In this document: piece by piece, positions 1-5,738 of the stretch
How the letters are laid out: each line of letters opens with the position of its first letter
How positions within the stretch are numbered: position 1 is the first letter of the stretch
From: SIG598 sp045538015
GTDB taxonomy: Bacteria; Bacillota; Clostridia; Oscillospirales; Acutalibacteraceae
DNA: 6,011 nt
Assembly (NCBI GenBank): GCA_045538015.1
Contig: JAZSQO010000021.1
Coordinates: 1-6,011 of the forward strand
Reading direction: 5' to 3'
Program-made: the position numbers and the translations under genes
Notes under the pieces: generated by a model
Databases searched by the model: none
Told to the model about the DNA's origin: nothing
Seen by the model: the letters and a program-made list of their open reading frames with translations, nothing else

Positions 1-838
1 ACTTCACTGCGCCCTCATAGCCCACCAGCAATCCGCCGGACTCGGCGTAGAAGCTGCACAGGGCACGGGTCTCCTGGATCTTGACCACGGCGTCCTTGAA
101 CTTTTCCTTTATCATCTGCCCCAGAGTCTCGGCGGAGGCGAGGTTCTGGCAGTGGTGGATGCGCACGATGCCGCCCTTGAAGCCGGTGGAGATCATGTTC
201 TTCAGGATGGCGGCCAGAGCCTTTTCGGCGCCCCGGGCCTTGTCGGTTATCTCCAGAGTGCCCTCGTTGCTGGCCTTGCCCACGATGCGGATGCCCAGAA
301 TGCCGGCGATCTTGGCCACGGCGAAGCTGACCCGGCCGTTGTTGGCCAGATTGCGCAGGGAATCAAGGCAGAAGATGAGATGGGTCTTCTGCTTGTAGGC
401 CATGATCTTTTCCTTGATCTCGTCAAAGTGCAGGCCGGAGGTGATAAGCTCCCTGAGCTTTTCGATTATGAGCACATTTTCCGGGCCGGTGGAAAGGCTG
501 TCGATGACAAAGCCCTTCTTCTCCGGATGCTCCTCCACATACTGGCTGACCGCCATGGAGGCGGAATTGTAGCTGCCGGAGAGGTTGCTGGTGATGGTGA
601 CGCAGAAGATGTTGTCGTGCTCCTCGAAGGCGTCCTTCCATTCGCCCACGCTGGGGCAGGAGGACTTGGAGACGCCCTTGTATTTGCGCAGGTCGGCTAT
701 CATGCCGTCCACATCCAGATTGGCGTCGTCCACGTATTCCTTTTCGTCGGTGCTGATCTTGAGGGGTACCGAGGCATAGTTGATGCCGTCGAGGGCAAGC
801 AGGTCCGAGGAAGAATCGGAGATGATCTTATAGCTCAT
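1..838 (-). CDS. DegV family fatty-acid-binding protein (3' end cut by window)
   Basis: The reading frame opens at an ATG at 838 and stays open for 279 codons to the left edge. One base of the next codon is visible and it is a T, so the stop may be the very next codon; DegV proteins are usually about 280 residues. Family marks seen are an N-terminal ISDSSSDL (6-13), TITSNLSGSYNSA (81-93) matching the fatty-acid head-group loop, DSLSTG (113-118), LRNLANNGRVS (161-171) in place of the more common LKKGGRIS, and a C-terminal AESGGLLVGYEG (265-276). By family knowledge it is a cytosolic two-domain protein that binds a single fatty acid; in Gram-positive bacteria such proteins (FakB) hand fatty acids to the kinase FakA. 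No fakA partner is visible. The start is supported by GAGGT at 846-850, 7 nt upstream. It lies 69 nt after rnhA on the same strand with no clear promoter between, so co-transcription is likely. Confidence 0.93.
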   Translation of the reverse strand, partial: MSYKIISDSSSDLLALDGINYASVPLKISTDEKEYVDDANLDVDGMIADLRKYKGVSKSSCPSVGEWKDAFEEHDNIFCVTITSNLSGSYNSASMAVSQYVEEHPEKKGFVIDSLSTGPENVLIIEKLRELITSGLHFDEIKEKIMAYKQKTHLIFCLDSLRNLANNGRVSFAVAKIAGILGIRIVGKASNEGTLEITDKARGAEKALAAILKNMISTGFKGGIVRIHHCQNLASAETLGQMIKEKFKDAVVKIQETRALCSFYAESGGLLVGYEGAVK

Positions 839-907
839 TGTCTGTACCTCACATTGTCTTTTTGTATGTTTACGCGGCCGGGAGAATAATTCCGGCGGAG
901 GGGAAGC

Positions 908-1348
908 TCACTTGCGATGCTTTTCGGTCTCGGCCACGGCAAGGCGGTCGCACCGCTCGTTGTAGGGATGGCCGGCGTGGCCCTTGACCCACACGAAATC
1001 CACCTGATGGCGTTCCAGCTCGTCCAGCAGAGCGCCCCACAGCTCGGGATTCATGGCCGGCTTCTTGTCCGACTTTACCCAGCCGTTGCGCCGCCAGCTT
1101 TTGGCCCAGCCCTTGGTTATGCCATCCACCACATAGCGGGAGTCGGTGGTCAGCGTGACCTGACAGGGCTCCTTGAGCAGGCGCAGAGCCTCGATGACGG
1201 CGGTCAGCTCCATGCGGTTGTTGGTGGTGCTGGCCTCGCCGCCGGAAAGCTCCTTTTCGTGCTGGCCGTACACCAGCACCGCTCCCCAGCCTCCGGGGCC
1301 GGGATTGCCCGAGCAGGCGCCGTCGGTGTATATTTCAACCTTTTTCAT
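908..1348 (-). CDS. rnhA: Ribonuclease HI
   Basis: This 146-residue protein is a full-length type 1 RNase H, which cleaves the RNA strand of RNA-DNA hybrids (R-loops, primer remnants, misincorporated ribonucleotides) in the cytosol. The complete catalytic set is visible: D9 in YTDGACSGNPGPGG, E47 in NNRMEL, D69 in TTDS and D134 in NERCDRLA, plus the flexible-loop histidine H124 in KGHAGHPYN. The basic W-rich segment at 81-92 (WAKSWRRNGWVK) corresponds to the substrate-binding handle of the E. coli-type enzyme. No N-terminal hybrid-binding domain is present. The ATG at 1348 gives the expected MKKVEIYTDG beginning. Its best Shine-Dalgarno match, GGAG at 1362-1365, is 13 nt away, which is long, but no in-frame alternative fits better. 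It is the first gene of a probable rnhA-degV unit. Confidence 0.97.
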   Translation of the reverse strand: MKKVEIYTDGACSGNPGPGGWGAVLVYGQHEKELSGGEASTTNNRMELTAVIEALRLLKEPCQVTLTTDSRYVVDGITKGWAKSWRRNGWVKSDKKPAMNPELWGALLDELERHQVDFVWVKGHAGHPYNERCDRLAVAETEKHRK

Positions 1349-1394
1349 TTATAATCATTCACTCCGGTGACTGTAATAATTTTGTAATCATTCT

Positions 1395-1424
1395 ATCATA
1401 CAGCTCGTTTCAATGCAATGCCAA
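1395..1424 (-). promoter_or_regulatory. Sigma-70-like promoter for rnhA
   Basis: Read on the minus strand, TTGGCA (1424-1419) is followed by an 18-bp spacer and TATGAT (1400-1395). Each box matches consensus at 5 of 6 positions. Transcription would start near 1388, giving a leader of about 40 nt before the rnhA ATG. An alternative pairing is TTGCAT with TAGAAT at 17 bp, which overlaps it and has a weaker -35. The position is right for the first gene of the unit. Confidence 0.6.
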
Positions 1425-1482
1425 AGGAAAATTAATCGGAATATCATCATATACATATGAAAAAAAACGGAGGCAAAGCGGG

Positions 1483-2094
1483 ATGCGGATATATGGATGC
1501 CGGGCGGAGACCGTGGAAAATGATAAGATAAATCGAGAGAAAAAGCTGTCGGAAGGGCTGAGGAAAGCCGCCCTTGGCTTTCTGCTGGCAAGAGGGCTGA
1601 CCGGCGGCGCGGTGGCCTGCCGGTGGAGTATGTTTGCTCTGGCCGGAGGAGAGGCAGGGAGTCTTTGGGGCGCGGCGCTTTTCGGCGCGGGCTGTGCTCT
1701 GGCGGGTATCGCCCGCCGGGACTTTGGCCGGGGAGCGGCGAGGACGGCGGAGTGGCTGACCTTCGCCCTTTACGCTCTGTGGTATCCTCTGGCGCGGAAC
1801 GACGGTCTGCCATGGGCGGCTCATCTGCTGGGCGCGGGAGTGGTGCTGGCCGCCATGGCTCTTGGGTGCGGATGGACATCCCGGCTGGCTCTGGGAGCGG
1901 CGGTGATGCTCCCGGCGGCGGTGTTCGCGCCCGCTCCGGAATCGGTGGAGCTGGCACTGCGGCTAAACGCCGTATTAGGCGGCATTTCCTGTGCCGGGCT
2001 TGCGGGGATCGGCGCGGCGGGACTGACCCGCCCGGAGAAAGGCGGCGAGGGAGGCTTGTGGCTGGCGGTGGGTCTGGCGGCGGGGCTGGTGTGA
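1483..2094 (+). CDS. Polytopic membrane protein of unknown function
   Basis: I do not recognise this 203-residue protein. It is very rich in Ala, Gly and Leu. After a charged N-terminal stretch (residues 8-28, VENDKINREKKL region) it shows about six or seven hydrophobic segments, roughly at 29-47, 55-76, 88-103, 110-129, 134-150, 160-181 and 190-203. Short basic loops (ARRDFGRGAAR at 77-87) would favour the cytoplasm. The last hydrophobic segment runs straight to the stop, so there is no C-terminal tail. The ATG at 1483 is chosen because GGAGG (1469-1473) lies 9 nt upstream; a GTG at 1513 is an alternative that would remove the first ten residues. The gene is divergent from rnhA and ends 14 nt before the promoter of the next gene, so it appears to be its own unit. 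I saw no convincing promoter for it. The long frame, good ribosome site and membrane pattern support a real gene, but no function can be assigned. Confidence 0.72.
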   Translation: MRIYGCRAETVENDKINREKKLSEGLRKAALGFLLARGLTGGAVACRWSMFALAGGEAGSLWGAALFGAGCALAGIARRDFGRGAARTAEWLTFALYALWYPLARNDGLPWAAHLLGAGVVLAAMALGCGWTSRLALGAAVMLPAAVFAPAPESVELALRLNAVLGGISCAGLAGIGAAGLTRPEKGGEGGLWLAVGLAAGLV

Positions 2095-2108
2095 CGGCTC
2101 GGGGATTG

Positions 2109-2137
2109 TTGACGAGGTCGGGAGACGATGGTATAAT
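2109..2137 (+). promoter_or_regulatory. Sigma-70-like promoter for the mazG-like/vanZ-like operon
   Basis: TTGACG (2109-2114, 5 of 6 to consensus), a 17-bp spacer, and a perfect TATAAT (2132-2137). Transcription would start near 2144, leaving about 29 nt of leader with GGGAGG at 2158-2163, 9 nt before the ATG. This is the clearest promoter in the window, and it begins only 14 bp after the stop codon of the preceding membrane-protein gene. Confidence 0.82.
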
Positions 2138-2172
2138 GACAGCATCACTGACACTCAGGGAGGCGCAAAAGC

Positions 2173-2508
2173 ATGGACGCCAACGAATATCAGAGACTGG
2201 CCATGACCACCCTCAATCCGGAGCTTGAGCGCAGAGATGTGCTCATCAACAGCGTGATGGGGCTGTGCGGTGAGTCGGGCGAGGCCATTGACATCGTGAA
2301 AAAGTGGCTGGCTCAGGGACACGAGCTGGACAGAGAGCGGCTGGCCGGAGAGCTGGGCGACATCGCGTGGTATCTGGCCGAGGCGGCCTTCGCCCTGGAT
2401 ATTCCTCTGGAGGACATCCTGCGCGCCAACATAGAAAAGCTCAGAAAGCGGTATCCCGAGGGCTTTGAGGCGCAGCGGTCGAGGGAGCGCCCAAAGGGCG
2501 ATCTGTGA
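2173..2508 (+). CDS. MazG-type nucleoside triphosphate pyrophosphohydrolase
   Basis: This 111-residue, single-domain all-alpha protein matches the short MazG-like family, which hydrolyses nucleoside triphosphates (often non-canonical or excess dNTPs) to the monophosphate and pyrophosphate. The metal-binding pattern is complete: E34-S-G-E37 in CGESGEAID, then 22 residues, then E60-L-G-D63 in GELGDIAWYL. This fits the family EXXE-(12-28)-EXXD rule. The tail NIEKLRKRYPEGFEAQRS (86-103) is also typical. It is far shorter than two-domain E. coli MazG (about 260 residues), so a house-cleaning role is inferred and the substrate cannot be read from the sequence. GGGAGG at 2158-2163 supports the start. 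It is the first gene of a probable two-gene operon; the VanZ-like gene starts 36 nt after its stop. Related proteins also occur in phages, but nothing else nearby is phage-like. Confidence 0.88.
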   Translation: MDANEYQRLAMTTLNPELERRDVLINSVMGLCGESGEAIDIVKKWLAQGHELDRERLAGELGDIAWYLAEAAFALDIPLEDILRANIEKLRKRYPEGFEAQRSRERPKGDL

Positions 2509-2544
2509 TCGGGGCCGGGAAGAAAAAAACAATGAGGTGAAAAT

Positions 2545-3102
2545 ATGATTTCCATATCCTATCCGCAAATGGTGGTATTCATCAGCCTTGTGTGGCTGGC
2601 TGTGAGGGGCATATGCTGGCTCCGGGCGGGCAAGATCGACCTCAGGCGAGAGGCACAGCTGATGCTGGTGTACATCTGCATCGTGGTCGTGGTGCGCTTT
2701 ACCTTCTGCCCCTTCGGCAAGGTGGACGGGCACATCCAGCCTCTCCTTTTTGACAAGGATAAGATCCTGCCCTTCTGGCTGAATTTCAAGCCCTTTGTCT
2801 ATCTCTTCGACTATCCGTCCATGAGGGACGCTCTTCTCAACCTCATCGGCAACACGGCCATGTTCATCCCTCTGGGCATCGTGTGGCCGGCGGTGTACAA
2901 GCAGCTGGATACCCACTGGAAGGTCATCGCCGCGGGTGTGGGCGTGTCTTTGTGCATCGAGATTCTCCAGCTGCCCTTCTTTGGCCGGGCCAGCGACATC
3001 GACGACCTCATCCTCAACTCCGTGGGCTTCCTCGCGGGCTACGGGATTTATCTGCTGGCAAAGAAGCTGCGCGGAAAATTCGCCGCCGATTCCGGCAAGT
3101 AA
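2545..3102 (+). CDS. VanZ-like family membrane protein
   Basis: This 185-residue integral membrane protein has five likely transmembrane segments (about 5-25, 37-55, 98-118, 126-143, 155-174). It carries the conserved polar pattern of the VanZ-like family: N99-LIG-N103 followed by MFIPLG (106-111), E139-IL-Q142, and R148-AS-DIDD (151-154) with N158, G161 and GY (165-166). VanZ itself gives low-level teicoplanin resistance, but most chromosomal relatives have no known role, and there are no van genes here, so resistance should not be assumed. A pre-TM3 loop (56-95) contains QPLLFDKDKILPFW and probably faces outside. GAGG at 2534-2537, 7 nt upstream, supports the start. The gene follows the MazG-like gene by 36 nt with no terminator between, and it ends 9 nt before a strong terminator. 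Confidence 0.88.
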   Translation: MISISYPQMVVFISLVWLAVRGICWLRAGKIDLRREAQLMLVYICIVVVVRFTFCPFGKVDGHIQPLLFDKDKILPFWLNFKPFVYLFDYPSMRDALLNLIGNTAMFIPLGIVWPAVYKQLDTHWKVIAAGVGVSLCIEILQLPFFGRASDIDDLILNSVGFLAGYGIYLLAKKLRGKFAADSGK

Positions 3103-3111
3103 GACAATATA

Positions 3112-3166
3112 AAAAGCATTCGCGCGCCGTTTCGCACAACGGCAAACGCGAATGCTTTTGTTTTTT
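3112..3166 (+). terminator. Strong intrinsic terminator after the VanZ-like gene, probably bidirectional
   Basis: The outer arms AAAAGCATTCGCG (3112-3124) and CGCGAATGCTTTT (3147-3159) pair perfectly over 13 bp. Inner arms GCCGTT (3126-3131) and AACGGC (3138-3143) extend the stem with a 6-nt loop. A T tract follows (3156-3166, with a single G at 3160). On the minus strand the same stem is followed by TTTTTAT, so it could also stop transcription arriving from the convergent XRE gene. The T tract ends exactly where the MITE-like element begins. Confidence 0.93.
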
Positions 3167-3365
3167 GGCAACACCGCACAATTCTAAGTGCGATATTGCG
3201 CAGTCAGATTTTTCGTCAGACGATACAAAAAGCGGAACCAATACTTTGGTGTAAACATTTGAATCGCAAGCGCTTCAAATGGGTGAGCATTTTTGTGAAG
3301 TATGGCGGAAAAGATGCAAGCAAGATCGTGCTTAAGTTCTAAAACGGGAATTGTGCGGTGTTGCC
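3167..3365 (+). mobile_element. MITE-like element, complete copy 1 (199 bp)
   Basis: The element is bounded by perfect 18-bp terminal inverted repeats, GGCAACACCGCACAATTC at 3167-3184 and its reverse complement at 3348-3365. A second copy in the opposite orientation begins at 5876, which shows that this is a dispersed repeat. The ends and small size, with no transposase inside, fit a miniature inverted-repeat element moved in trans; the transposase family is not identifiable here. It is inserted directly after the T tract of the preceding terminator, and its other end lies 2 nt beyond the stop codon of the XRE gene. Both flanks are oligo(A/T), so a duplicated target of about 4 bp (TTTT) is possible but not provable. 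One frame on the plus strand is open from about 3169 to a TAA at 3340. Confidence 0.85.
3256..3281. repeat. Internal inverted repeat specific to MITE copy 1
   Basis: CATTTGAA (3256-3263) and TTCAAATG (3274-3281) form perfect 8-bp arms around a 10-nt centre. The second copy of the element lacks this hairpin and is 27 nt shorter at the same place; there a different inverted repeat occupies the centre (5958-5976). Confidence 0.75.
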
Positions 3366-3367
3366 TT

Positions 3368-3919
3368 TTATCTGCGTCTTGTGTGGTACAGCCCCAGAGC
3401 GCAGGCCGCCGCCAGCAGGACGGGCACGATGAAGGCAAGGGGATCTCCGGGGCCTCCGGTGACGAAAATGGCCGTTGGGCCGTCCGCACCGCCTATTATG
3501 GATACTGATTCCTCCATCGCCTCACCGGCGCGGCGGAGGTGTATGGCGCTGACCGTCTGCCACAGCAGAGCGATCACCGCCGCTGTGCAGACAAGCATAA
3601 GGAGCACTCTCAGAATCCTGCGCCGCCGTTCCTCCCGGGCGGCGAGGCGTTGATCCAGAGCGTCCAGCCGGTCGGCAAGGGCGCGGATGGCGTCCCGCTG
3701 TCCGTCGGACTCCTCGGGCAGACCAAGCAGAGCGTTGGCTGTAGTGCCCAGAGCCTCGGCTATGCGCACCAGCATTTCCCCGTCGGGCACCGACAGACCC
3801 TTTTCCCACTTGGAAACCGTCTGGCGCACCACATGAAGCTGCCCGGCCAGTGCCTCCTGAGAGAGTCCCGACGCCTTGCGCAGGGCCTTTATGTTTTCTC
3901 CTATGTTATCGTTCAGCAT
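3368..3919 (-). CDS. XRE-family HTH regulator with membrane tail carrying an OadB-like motif
   Basis: This 183-residue protein has three parts. Residues 6-64 are an XRE/Cro-type helix-turn-helix, with LSQEALAGQLHVVRQTVSKW (19-38) as the scanning and recognition helices. Residues 74-100 form a charged, probably coiled-coil linker. The tail has two hydrophobic segments (about 102-122 and 160-178) flanking SIIGGADGPTAIFVTG (140-155). That motif is nearly identical to the one I recall from the beta subunits of sodium-pumping decarboxylases such as OadB, where it forms part of the ion path. Here the rest of the transporter is absent. The protein is likely a membrane-tethered transcription factor; what it senses is unknown, and sodium or carboxylate sensing is only a guess. 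The start at 3919 is supported by AAAGGAGG (3931-3938), 11 nt upstream, and by its own promoter. It is monocistronic and converges on the VanZ-like gene. Confidence 0.9.
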   Translation of the reverse strand: MLNDNIGENIKALRKASGLSQEALAGQLHVVRQTVSKWEKGLSVPDGEMLVRIAEALGTTANALLGLPEESDGQRDAIRALADRLDALDQRLAAREERRRRILRVLLMLVCTAAVIALLWQTVSAIHLRRAGEAMEESVSIIGGADGPTAIFVTGGPGDPLAFIVPVLLAAACALGLYHTRRR

Positions 3920-3948
3920 TGCAGCCGTCGCCTCCTTTGCGTGGGATA

Positions 3949-3977
3949 ATTATAGCGCGGACAGCCGGAAATGGCAA
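3949..3977 (-). promoter_or_regulatory. Sigma-70-like promoter for the XRE regulator gene
   Basis: On the minus strand TTGCCA (3977-3972) is followed by a 17-bp spacer and a perfect TATAAT (3954-3949). Transcription would begin near 3942, only a few bases before the AAAGGAGG ribosome site, giving a very short leader. The 8-bp palindrome ATAATTAT (3946-3953) overlaps the -10 box and could be part of an autoregulatory operator, but this is weak evidence. Confidence 0.78.
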
Positions 3978-4051
3978 GCAACGGAAATTAACATTCGCGC
4001 AGCGGAGGGGTGGGGGCTGTGGTTGGGCTGTGCGCGTAGGCTTCGGCTCCC

Positions 4052-4190
4052 TTCGTAGGGGCAGATTCAATATCTGCCCTTGCACAAGCCTCCGGGTTTC
4101 CTTTGTAGGGGCGATCATTGATCGCCTGCGGATCGGCGCTGTGTCCGAACAAAGGTTATTTCGGTGCGAACTGCCCGTTAAAGAATAAAG
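4052..4190 (+). repeat. Double-hairpin GTAGGGGC repeat, copy A (downstream of murC)
   Basis: The unit begins TTCGTAGGGGC and ends CCGTTAAAGAATAAAG. It contains two stem-loops, each introduced by GTAGGGGC: arms 4059-4066 (GGGCAGAT) with 4072-4079, and arms 4110-4117 (GGCGATCA) with 4119-4126. A linker ACAAGCCTCCGG and a tail containing GTCCGAACA and TGCGAA follow the same order in copy B at 5739-5875, in the same orientation. It lies in the gap between the murC terminator and the XRE promoter. It has no plausible gene and is best described as a dispersed intergenic palindromic repeat of unknown role. Confidence 0.8.
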
Positions 4191-4223
4191 AATATAGAAT
4201 AAATAAGAAATAAGAAAGAAAAA
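4176..4223 (+). other. Purine-rich AT tract at the end of repeat copy A
   Basis: After the shared end of the repeat (GTTAAAGAATAAAG), the plus strand continues as an almost pure A/G/T run without C to 4226, made of irregular AGAATA and AATAAGAAA units, ending in the murC terminator. It stands out against the GC-rich surroundings. It may be slippage-expanded repeat tail; no function is evident. Confidence 0.5.
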
Positions 4224-4246
4224 GTGCCCGGAGGCGGGCACTTTTA
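4219..4246 (-). terminator. Intrinsic terminator of murC
   Basis: The arms GTGCCCG (4224-4230) and CGGGCAC (4235-4241) pair perfectly around a 4-nt loop and are flanked by A and T runs. Read on the minus strand the stem is followed by TTTTTCTTTC, and it lies 13 nt past the murC stop. The opposite strand also has a T run (CTTTTATA), so it may act in both directions. Confidence 0.88.
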
Positions 4247-4259
4247 TACTTGCGTTTGC

Positions 4260-5645
4260 TTATCTTTCCCGGAGCATACCGGCCATGATCTTGGCGCACT
4301 TGTAGATGTCGCCGCAGCCCATGGTGATTATCAGGTCGCCCTCCTGAGCGTTGGCGATGGCGTAGTCGGCCAGCTCCTGCATGGAGCCGAAGAGCTTCGC
4401 GCCGGGGATGAGGGCCTGCAGCTGAGAGGAATTGACGCCGAGGTCATCCACCTCACGGGCGGCCATGATCTCGGTCAGCAGAACCTCGTCGGCGATGGCC
4501 AGCACGTCGGCAAACTCCTGCATATGATCCCGGGTGCGGGTGTAGGTGAAGGGCTGGAACACGGCCCACACCTTGCGGAAGGACATCTCCTTGCAGGCCG
4601 AGAGAATGGCCTTGATCTCGGTGGGATGGTGGGCATAGTCGTCGGCCACGGTGATGCCGTCCTTGACGATGTGTACGTCATATCTGCGCTTGGCGCCGCC
4701 GAAGCTCTCGAGGCCGGAGGCTATCTGCTCGGGAGAGGCTCCGGCGTAATCGGCGGCAGCCGCCGCGGCCAGAGCGTTGAGCACGTTGTGATGACCGGGC
4801 ACCCGAAGCCGGGTGTGGCAGTAGAACTGACCGTCCTTCATAATGTCGAAGGCCCAGTGGCTGGCGCTGTCGGTGTCGATATTGACGGCGGTGAACCTGT
4901 TGCCCTCGGCAAGGCCGTAGGTGACCACCGGCTTGTCGGTGCCCTCCACGGCGCGCATGGAGTCGGGATCGTCGCCGTTGACGATGACCAGCTGGCTGGT
5001 CTGGGCGACGAACTGACGGAAGGATTTTACGATGCCGTCCACCGAGCCGAAATACTCAAGATGGTCGGCGTCGATGTTGAGAATGACCGCCACGGCGGGA
5101 GTGATCTGCAGGAAGGTGTCCACATACTCGCAGGCCTCGCACACCATCAGGTCGCTCTTGCCCGCCCGGCCGTTGCCGTCGATGAGGGGCAGCTTGCCGC
5201 CGATGATGATGTTGGGATCGAGGTCGGCCTCCACCAGTATCTGGGTTATCATGGAGGTAGTGGTGGTCTTGCCGTGGGTGCCGCACACGGCTATGGTGCG
5301 GTCGTAGCGGCGGCAGAGCGCGCCCAGCAGAATGGAGCGCTCCACGGTGGGGATGCCCCGCTGGATGGCGTCCACCAGCTCGGGATTATCCTTCTGGATG
5401 GCGGCGGAGTAGACCACCAGATCGGCGTCGCCGGCGTTGCCCGCCTTCTGGCCGATGATGACCTGAGCGCCCAGGGCCTGCATACGCTTCACGGTGTCCG
5501 ATTCGGCGTCCACATCCGAGCCGGTGATGGTCTTGCCCTCGGCCAGCAGGATCTCGGCCAGCGGGCACATACCCGACCCGCCGATGCCCATGAAATGCAG
5601 CTTCTGCGCCTTGTCCAGCAGATGGTCAAATTCGGTGTTAAGCAT
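4260..5645 (-). CDS. murC: UDP-N-acetylmuramate--L-alanine ligase
   Basis: This 461-residue cytosolic Mur ligase adds L-alanine to UDP-N-acetylmuramic acid using ATP, the first step in building the peptidoglycan stem peptide. The three Mur domains are all present. The N-terminal UDP-binding domain has MGIGGSGM (19-26). The central ATPase has the P-loop CGTHGKTTTTSM (121-132), the MurC-typical VCEACEYVDTFL (168-179), NIDADHLEYF (190-199) and GHHNVLNALAAA (284-295). The C-terminal domain has DDYAHHPTEIKA (335-346), FQPFTYTRT (363-371) and TMGCGDIYK (441-449). Length matches the usual 450-480 residues. I choose the ATG at 5645 because GGAG (5655-5658) sits 9 nt upstream and the protein then begins like other MurC proteins. 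The frame extends to a TTG at 5723, but those 26 residues have no family match. It stands alone rather than in a division/cell-wall cluster, and direct repeats flank it. Confidence 0.97.
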   Translation of the reverse strand: MLNTEFDHLLDKAQKLHFMGIGGSGMCPLAEILLAEGKTITGSDVDAESDTVKRMQALGAQVIIGQKAGNAGDADLVVYSAAIQKDNPELVDAIQRGIPTVERSILLGALCRRYDRTIAVCGTHGKTTTTSMITQILVEADLDPNIIIGGKLPLIDGNGRAGKSDLMVCEACEYVDTFLQITPAVAVILNIDADHLEYFGSVDGIVKSFRQFVAQTSQLVIVNGDDPDSMRAVEGTDKPVVTYGLAEGNRFTAVNIDTDSASHWAFDIMKDGQFYCHTRLRVPGHHNVLNALAAAAAADYAGASPEQIASGLESFGGAKRRYDVHIVKDGITVADDYAHHPTEIKAILSACKEMSFRKVWAVFQPFTYTRTRDHMQEFADVLAIADEVLLTEIMAAREVDDLGVNSSQLQALIPGAKLFGSMQELADYAIANAQEGDLIITMGCGDIYKCAKIMAGMLRER

Positions 5646-5654
5646 GAGAAAAAG

Positions 5655-5658
5655 CTCC
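5655..5658 (-). promoter_or_regulatory. Ribosome binding site that sets the murC start
   Basis: GGAG on the minus strand lies 9 nt before the ATG at 5645. It favours this start over the upstream TTG at 5723. No sigma-70 promoter with two good boxes could be found between 5659 and 5740. Confidence 0.65.
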
Positions 5659-5687
5659 GATCGTTGTGTGTAGAATGGGTAAGCAGG

Positions 5688-5704
5688 GGCAGACACTGTC
5701 CGCC
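5688..5704. promoter_or_regulatory. Imperfect dyad in the murC leader region (possible operator)
   Basis: GGCAGACA (5688-5695) and TGTCCGCC (5697-5704) are inverted with one mismatched pair and a single central base. The spacing is too tight for an RNA hairpin, so a protein-binding site is the more natural reading. It lies 30 nt upstream of the murC ribosome site. Chance occurrence in GC-rich DNA cannot be excluded. Confidence 0.25.
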
Positions 5705-5738
5705 GCGGTCGTCCGTTTAGCAAGCGCTCCTCGTTTCA

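Noticed and set aside
152..889. Plus-strand open frame of 245 codons opposite degV
   Set aside because: It is an antisense shadow; the minus strand encodes recognisable DegV motifs across the same span.
868..900. GCCGG/CCGGC stem between rnhA and degV as a terminator or attenuator
   Set aside because: The stem is only 5 bp with a 10-nt loop and no T tract follows; ordinary for GC-rich DNA.
1457..1531. 24-codon frame starting at ATG 1457, overlapping the start of the membrane protein gene
   Set aside because: It has no ribosome site of its own, and the GGAGG serving the ATG at 1483 lies inside it.
2488..2501. CGCCC-AAA-GGGCG hairpin near the end of the MazG-like gene as a terminator
   Set aside because: It is inside the coding sequence, has a short stem and is not followed by a T tract.
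2545..3102. VanZ-like gene as evidence of glycopeptide resistance
   Set aside because: No other van genes are present, and chromosomal VanZ-like proteins are widespread without a resistance link.
2155..3174. Minus-strand open frame of 339 codons opposite the MazG-like and VanZ-like genes
   Set aside because: It covers two recognised plus-strand genes, their spacer and a terminator, and has no family features.
4224..5720. Long plus-strand open frame of about 498 codons opposite murC
   Set aside because: It is the antisense shadow of the GC-rich murC gene; murC has all its family motifs and this frame has none.
5646..5723. N-terminal extension of murC to a TTG at 5723
   Set aside because: The extra 26 residues have no MurC similarity, and the ATG at 5645 has a GGAG 9 nt upstream.
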